In this document: piece after piece, positions 7,731-12,175 of the stretch
Position numbering within the stretch: position 1 is the stretch's first letter
How the letters are laid out: every line of letters begins with the position of its first letter
Assembly: GCA_002179805.1 (NCBI GenBank)
Contig: NAVB01000441.1
Location: 1-12,175 of the forward strand
Source of the DNA: Acanthamoeba lenticulata
Taxonomy: Eukaryota; Discosea; Longamoebia; Acanthamoebidae
Reading direction: 5' to 3'
DNA length: 12,175 nucleotides
Program-made: the position numbers and the translations under genes
The notes under the pieces: model-generated
Told to the model about the DNA's origin: nothing
Database searches by the model: none
What the model saw: the letters and a program-made list of their open reading frames with translations, nothing else

Positions 7731-8222
7731 TCACCACCACTTTTGTGTGGAGAGGGAGAGAGAGGGGGAAGCAGCTCGAGCGCTTGGGACGATGAAGCAG
7801 CCACAGAAAGTGTTCTTGAACAGCACGACACCGGGGCAGCAGGTTCCCTCTTGGCAAGGTCCCCACGCGGCCACCATATTGCGGCCCTCACACTCCGGGC
7901 CGTTGAACATGGCCAGAGCCCACTTTGTGGACCCCTCCTCTGCGCGGAGCACAGAGACCCGCGTGAAGTTCATGCTGCCCTCATGGACGTAGAATTGGCC
8001 CGGCATGGGATAGCAGGTCGAAGTGTTCAGCTTCATGATGACACTCCCAACGCAGCTCTGAACGAAATCAAAAGTGGAGCAGCCAGCTTCAGAGTAGAAG
8101 ATGGCTTCCTTTTCCTCTCCAGCTGCGGTCGTGGCTGGGTGGAAGAACTCTGATGATGGACGAGCGCAGGCCAGCGGGAGGACAAGGAGGAAGAAGACAA
8201 GAAGAGATGACAGAGGAGGCAT
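7731..8222 (-). CDS. Truncated Cys-rich paralog, predicted secreted, 163 aa
   Basis: The start is ATG 8222, with a signal peptide (1-20) differing from the neighbour's at only two positions. The mature protein has nine cysteines (48, 57, 70, 111, 123, 128, 129, 140, 142), the shared GPCQEGTCC motif at 121-129, and N-glycosylation sites N66 and N85. The ORF stops at TGA soon after the A-S-P linker (ends STQKWW), before any membrane segment. The ectodomain is intact and the reading frame clean to that point, so the gene probably still yields a soluble secreted form rather than being dead. The cause is an indel relative to the paralog, with anchor-like DNA still visible just downstream. An unseen intron restoring the anchor is unlikely, because similarity ends within about 50 bp. 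Confidence 0.8.
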   Translation of the reverse strand: MPPLSSLLVFFLLVLPLACARPSSEFFHPATTAAGEEKEAIFYSEAGCSTFDFVQSCVGSVIMKLNTSTCYPMPGQFYVHEGSMNFTRVSVLRAEEGSTKWALAMFNGPECEGRNMVAAWGPCQEGTCCPGVVLFKNTFCGCFIVPSARAASPSLSLSTQKWW

Positions 8223-8445
8223 TGTTACTCGTCGCGTTTCTGGGTGAGGTGAATGAAACTGCGTGAACCTTCCGTCTCTTTATGGACGACCAGCCAAGAC
8301 CAGCCTCACCAATGATAACGCTGGTGTTGTTTGCTTGAAGCCAACACCGTTATCTAATTGGTTGGCCTCGGAGTCTGCGGACTCGACCTGTCGTTTGCGC
8401 CTTGCTCTGTGTGACCTCGAACTATTTGGGTTCTGGTGTTATGCA
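8223..8445 (-). promoter_or_regulatory. Promoter region of the truncated paralog
   Basis: This 223-bp gap lies between the CMS1 stop and ATG 8222. It contains a minus-strand CCAAT at 8361-8357, a plus-strand CCAAT at 8309-8313, and a TATA-like CCATAAAGAG at 8284-8275, about 55-60 bp upstream of the ATG. The arrangement resembles the other promoters in the window. Confidence 0.45.
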
Positions 8446-9755
8446 TCAGAACATGGCCAACCGTGTCCCGTCCCTTTGCACGTGCTTGTTGATAAACTCG
8501 AAGTAGACCTTGCAAAAGTCCAGCTGGATCTGCATTTGTGTCGTGTCGTCTTGTGAGCCGCTGCTTCGAAGGGGAGGAGCATGCAGGTAGGTGTGCGTAC
8601 ATCAGCGCCGCGAACAAGCAACGAAATGCCCTTGACGTTCTTCCACATGTCCAGCACGACAACTTGGCATTGGTGAAGCTTGAGGGCGCCGTTGCGCAGC
8701 AGCTCCTGCAGGAGACGGACATCATGAAGAGGGCATGTTCATATGAGGCTTGTGGAACGAGGCAAAGATGATGAGGATCCAATGACGTACGCCGATCCGG
8801 TGTGGCGTTCCGACAGCGATACGGACGGGGGCCTTGAGCTTGGTCACGTGCTCAGCGAGAGGCGTTTTGGCGAAGAGCTTCAGCACCTTGACCGACTTGT
8901 GGTACTTGCTTAGTGTCCTGAAGATGAAGAGAGAGCAACTCGTGAGCACAAAGAGGACAGAACCTGATGAGAGCAAAGTGATGGCCCGCGGCAAGTGGTG
9001 CGCACTTGAAGATGTCGCACGCTCGCTGTGCGGAAGAGGTGATGATGAGCACGTATGGAGCGCCTTGATCTTTGGGGTCCTTCATCTTGTCGTCGTGGAG
9101 CAGGCGCCTGTTGTTCCGCCCAAAGATGTCTTCCAGCCACGGCAGGAACTCATTCAGGTCCCGCTTGCCTCCGCTCTGCTGCGAGCTCAAGGCAAAGTGC
9201 TTGGCTGTTTGGCCAACAAACATAAAATCAAATTCTCATCGCGATTCTGTTGCTGAAATTTATATTTAATCTTTATTATTTTAAAATGATTTAAAATAAT
9301 AATATGATGGGAGTACCTGTGGGGAAGTCCTGGCCGGCTGCAATGGTCTGCGAGGGATCAACGTTTCGGTATAGCTCCTGGAAGAAGGTCGCCTGCTCCT
9401 CCGCGCCAAGCAGCTCCACTTCGAGCAGTTCAAGCCCTTCGCCCACCTTAGGCTCATTGGCGTTGCCGCCAGCCTTTCCCTTGGTCTTCCGCCGCTTGTT
9501 CCTCTTCTGTTGCTGCTGCTTGTTCTGTTTCGTGTCCCCGTCCGCCACACCCTCGGCCTCCGCCAGTGCCGGCTCCGCCTCCAGACCTCCGGAAGAGGTC
9601 GCGGTGGTCTGCTTGGCCTCTTCTCGCGTTCGCTTCTTGTTTTTGATGACTTGCAACGACTTGTCCGCTCCCTTCTTCCCCTCCATCTTGCGCTGTGCCG
9701 AACAACCTCCTGCTTCCGTTCTTTTCTTGCTTCTTTTCTTTTTCTTATCCAACAT
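8446..9755 (-). CDS. CMS1: CMS1/CMSS1 ribosome-biogenesis factor, 5 exons, ~317 aa
   Basis: Exons are 9755-9317, 9204-9006, 8917-8791, 8705-8601 and 8529-8446, all GT-AG and in phase, with stop TGA 8448-8446. Residues 1-145 are a low-complexity, lysine-rich nuclear-type tail that opens MLDKKKKRSKKR. Residues about 147-317 match the CMS1 family: VLIITSSAQRA (198-208), VKVLKLFAK (222-230), VRIAVGTPHRIG (244-255), VVVLDMWKN (270-278), and a C-terminus ending TRLAMF. The order mimics half of a DEAD-box helicase, with GTPHRI in place of TPGR and VLD in place of DEAD, but no Walker A motif is visible. Known family members belong to the U3/90S pre-ribosomal context and act in small-subunit biogenesis in the nucleolus. 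Length is close to the human and yeast proteins (about 280-290 aa). The last acceptor (8531-8530) was chosen because it is the only one that keeps the conserved C-terminus in frame. Confidence 0.9.
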
Positions 9756-10252
9756 CGCCAAAACAGTTTCTCTTGTTTTTTGACAAATGGAGATTTCCGG
9801 GAGATGACGCCGTTACTTCTTTACATTCCAGCTTTGAGCGCCAGATAGGCGAGGATACTGACTGGGGAAAACTGTGTGGTGGCTGCAAAGAGTGGTCTGG
9901 TGTATTGAATTGAACCGTGTGTGTGCACAGTGAAGACACCAACTCGCGCATCTCTTCACCATCCACATAATCGCAAACCGTTTTGCGCATTAATCCTCCT
10001 TCAAGGTACGGCTCTTAGTCTTTTGTGTGCCTGCAACCAATCTGGTCAGATGCATTTTCAACCAATATTGCCACGGACAATCCTCTTGCCAATTGGCAAC
10101 CCTCATGCAATTATCACTGGCAGTGAAGGAGTGATGCATTTTGAGAAAGCCCTCACAAGGGATGAGTAGCGATTCGTTTTCTGCCGCTAATTTATCTCAA
10201 TTTTTCCGCTGTTGTGCTACCTACACAGACAATTCACAAACACACATCAACC
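9756..10252. promoter_or_regulatory. Divergent promoter between CMS1 and ETF-QO, three CCAAT boxes
   Basis: The 497-bp gap separates two head-to-head ATGs (9755 minus, 10253 plus). CCAAT occurs on the plus strand at 10037-10041, 10062-10066 and 10089-10093. The last lies in a perfect 10-bp palindrome GCCAATTGGC (10088-10097), so it reads as CCAAT on both strands. These lie 160-215 bp before the ETF-QO ATG. I see no clear TATA box, tRNA or ATG-initiated ORF of interest in the rest of the gap. Confidence 0.55.
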
Positions 10253-12175
10253 ATGAAGCGCCTTTGTGCACGCCTCTCGCCAGCATCGCTGGCTCCCGTT
10301 TATCGTGGACACCCGTTGCTGCATTCGGCCCTGCTGCCCCAGGCCGCGGCCCTCACCACTCGCTCGGCCGCCTCCGCTTCGCTTCGCGGCTTCCGCACCT
10401 CTGCATTCACACGTCGTACGCCATGCGTCATCTTCTCCTTTTCCTTCTTCATCTCGAGATTTTATATGCTGATCAGGCTCGGACGTGTTGCCACGAGCAC
10501 AGAGGAGGACGACGACCCACGCAAGCAGCCACGTGAATCAGACAACGTTGACGTGCTCATCATCGGCGCTGGTCCTGCCGGCCTCTCGGCGGCCATCAAG
10601 CTTAAGCAGCTGGCCAACGAGCAAGGCAAGGAGATCCGCGTCGTCGTCCTCGAAAAGGCCGCGGAAGTCGGTACCGTCAGCTCGCTTGCCCGACTGCTCC
10701 CCACTGGCACTGAACTCTGACTCCCTGCCTGCCCCACCACACGCACAGGCGCGCACACGCTGTCGGGCGCCGTGATCGAGCCGCGAGCGCTGAACGAGCT
10801 CATCCCGGACTGGAAGGATAAGGGCGTACGTGACTACGTCGTTTTCTGTTTCTGTTTCTTCTTCTTCTGCGTGATGTCTCACTTGCATGAACCACACCAC
10901 AATAGGCGCCGATTTACACAGAGGCCACGGAGGACCAGTTTGTTTTCCTCGGCGAGAACTTCCACATCCGCCTCCCCACCCCGCCCCAGATGCACAACAA
11001 GGTAGATTTCTTGTTCCCATTTTAAATAATTTTAATTTGATAATTCATTATTTTATATTTGAATATTATTAGGGCAACTACGTGGTGAGCTTGAGCAACG
11101 TGGTCAAGTGGATGGGCGAGCAAGCCACCGAGCTGGGCGTGGAGATCTATCCGGCGACGCCCGCCGCCGAGGTGCTGTACAACGAGGACGGGAGCGTCAA
11201 GGGCGTGGCGACGGTCGACATGGGCGTCTCCAAGACGGGCGAGCCCAAGGACTCGTTCACGCGCGGCTTTGAGCTGCACGCGCGGGTGACCATGTTTGGC
11301 GAGGGCTGCCGCGGGTCGCTCACCAAGAGCCTCGAGCAGAAGCTGGGCCTGTGGAAGGACTCCATGGCCGGCTTCCAGACCTACGGCATCGGCATCAAGG
11401 AGCTCTGGCAGGTCGACCCCAAGAAGCACAAGCCCGGCAAGGTCGTCCACACCATCGGTACGCTCTCTTGTTCTTTCTCTTTTTAATTTTAAATGATACC
11501 TTAATAAATGAATTTTCTAATTCTAATAATAACCCTAACCCTAATAATAATAAAAAACAACTAGGCTGGCCGATGGACTTTTCTACGTACGGCGGGTCGT
11601 TCTTGTACCACCTGGAGAACAACCAAGTGGCCGTGGGCTACGTGGTGGGTCTCGACTACACCAACCCCTACCTCAACCCCTACCGCGAGTTCCAGGTCCG
11701 CCTTTTCTCCATTTTCATATATTTTGTTATTTTTTTATTCAATACATAATTTTTAATGTACCTATTTTTACATATCTTATATTTTATTATATATTTTTTT
11801 ACTGCAGAGGTGGAAGCACCACGAGTTCGTGCGGGACACGTTCGAGGGCGGCCAGTGCGTGGGCTACGGCGCGCGGGCGCTGGTGGAGGGCGGCGTGCAG
11901 TCGGTGCCGCGACTGGCCTTCCCGGGCGGCCTCCTGCTGGGCGACTCAGCGGGCTTCATCAACCTGCCCAAGATCAAGGGTTCGCACAACGCCATGAAGT
12001 CGGGCATCATCGCGGCCGAGACCGTGTTTGAGGCGCTCGACAAGCAGGACCAGCACACGATCGACACGTCGGCCTACCCGGAGCGGGTCAAGGCCTCGTG
12101 GCTGTGGGACGACCTCCACAAGGTGCGCAACATCAGGCCCTACATGGCCAAGGGCCTCCTGCCGGGCCTCGCGCT
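10253..12175 (+). CDS. ETFDH: Electron transfer flavoprotein-ubiquinone oxidoreductase, mitochondrial (3' end outside window)
   Basis: Exons are 10253-10415, 10503-10670, 10749-10825, 10906-11001, 11073-11457, 11565-11695 and 11808 to the edge, giving about 462 residues in phase. The enzyme takes electrons from reduced ETF, fed by fatty-acid and amino-acid dehydrogenases, and passes them to ubiquinone at the inner mitochondrial membrane. Residues 1 to about 54 are rich in R, S and A and lack acidic residues, as in a mitochondrial presequence. The FAD dinucleotide motif [13 protein letters not shown] covers GxGxxG at 76-81. Family blocks follow in order: [123 protein letters not shown] and KVRNIRP. 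The C-terminal region with the 4Fe-4S cluster cysteines lies beyond the window (human protein about 617 aa). Intron 1 (10416-10502, 87 nt) is in frame and stop-free, so the presequence/mature junction could be mis-called. Confidence 0.97.
11533..11544 (+). repeat. Telomere-like CCCTAA dimer inside an ETF-QO intron
   Basis: Two perfect CCCTAA units (TTAGGG on the minus strand) lie in the AT-rich intron 11458-11564. They stand alone, flanked by AATAAT-type sequence. They may be a chance motif, a telobox-type binding site, or a scar of telomeric repeat insertion during break repair. Confidence 0.5.

Larger units (their letters stand above)
6951..8222 (-). repeat. Tandem gene duplication of the Cys-rich protein
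   Basis: The units 7559-6951 and 8222-7731 share nearly identical signal peptides, the blocks VQSCVGSV and MKLNTSTCY, KWAL..FNG.EC, GPCQEGTCC, and a final A-S-P linker. DNA identity is plain in the linker (CTTCCCCCTCTC) and again beyond the truncation (GGTTGCTTGTGGG). Both copies are single-exon and in the same orientation, which indicates direct duplication followed by divergence. Confidence 0.85.

Noticed and set aside
9921..10169. Plus-strand 82-codon open frame in the CMS1/ETF-QO gap
   Set aside because: It has no upstream ATG at its start, unremarkable composition, and overlaps the CCAAT boxes. It is more likely promoter DNA.
1..12175. Bacterial-type systems: CRISPR, toxin-antitoxin, phage or IS elements
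   Set aside because: There are no regularly spaced repeats, terminal inverted repeats, transposase motifs or Shine-Dalgarno-led operons. The genes are intron-bearing and eukaryotic.

Overview
The window looks like nuclear DNA of a GC-rich, intron-dense free-living amoeba, most like Acanthamoeba. That placement is an inference. It rests on GC-rich exons broken by short introns (about 40-130 nt, many AT- or pyrimidine-rich), donors mostly of the GTACGY or GTGCGY type, short intergenic gaps, and no operon-like or Shine-Dalgarno features. I see no prokaryotic defence system, CRISPR array, transposon, tRNA or rRNA.

Layout. Six genes lie on the minus strand and one on the plus strand. From the left: (1) 10-1059, a four-exon protein of about 245 aa with one EF-hand-like loop and a long charged coiled coil; (2) 1279-3227, a secreted, heavily N-glycosylatable, beta-rich protein with an unresolved frame change near 2218-2302; (3) 3498-6804, a 14-exon, roughly 712-aa multi-pass membrane protein of no family I recognise, whose exons all join in phase if one intron is GC-AG; (4) 6951-7559 and (5) 7731-8222, tandem paralogous small Cys-rich secretory-pathway proteins, the first a single-pass membrane protein with a YETL tail, the second cut short by an indel just before the membrane anchor; (6) 8446-9755, the ribosome-biogenesis factor CMS1/CMSS1 in five exons; (7) 10253 to the right edge, plus strand, mitochondrial electron transfer flavoprotein-ubiquinone oxidoreductase (ETF-QO), seven exons visible, C-terminal part outside the window.

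How they relate. The genes do not form one pathway. CMS1 and ETF-QO are housekeeping genes read divergently from a gap of about 500 bp with three CCAAT boxes. Genes 2-5 are all predicted to enter the secretory pathway, and none of them is recognisable beyond its topology. CCAAT boxes and a GATAAAA-type AT element recur upstream of several genes and probably mark core promoters. The least conventional items are the anchored/soluble paralog pair with a visible remnant of the lost anchor, the unassigned membrane protein, and its apparent GC-AG intron. All exon boundaries come from reading the DNA by eye for splice signals and phase. No alignment or transcript evidence was available.
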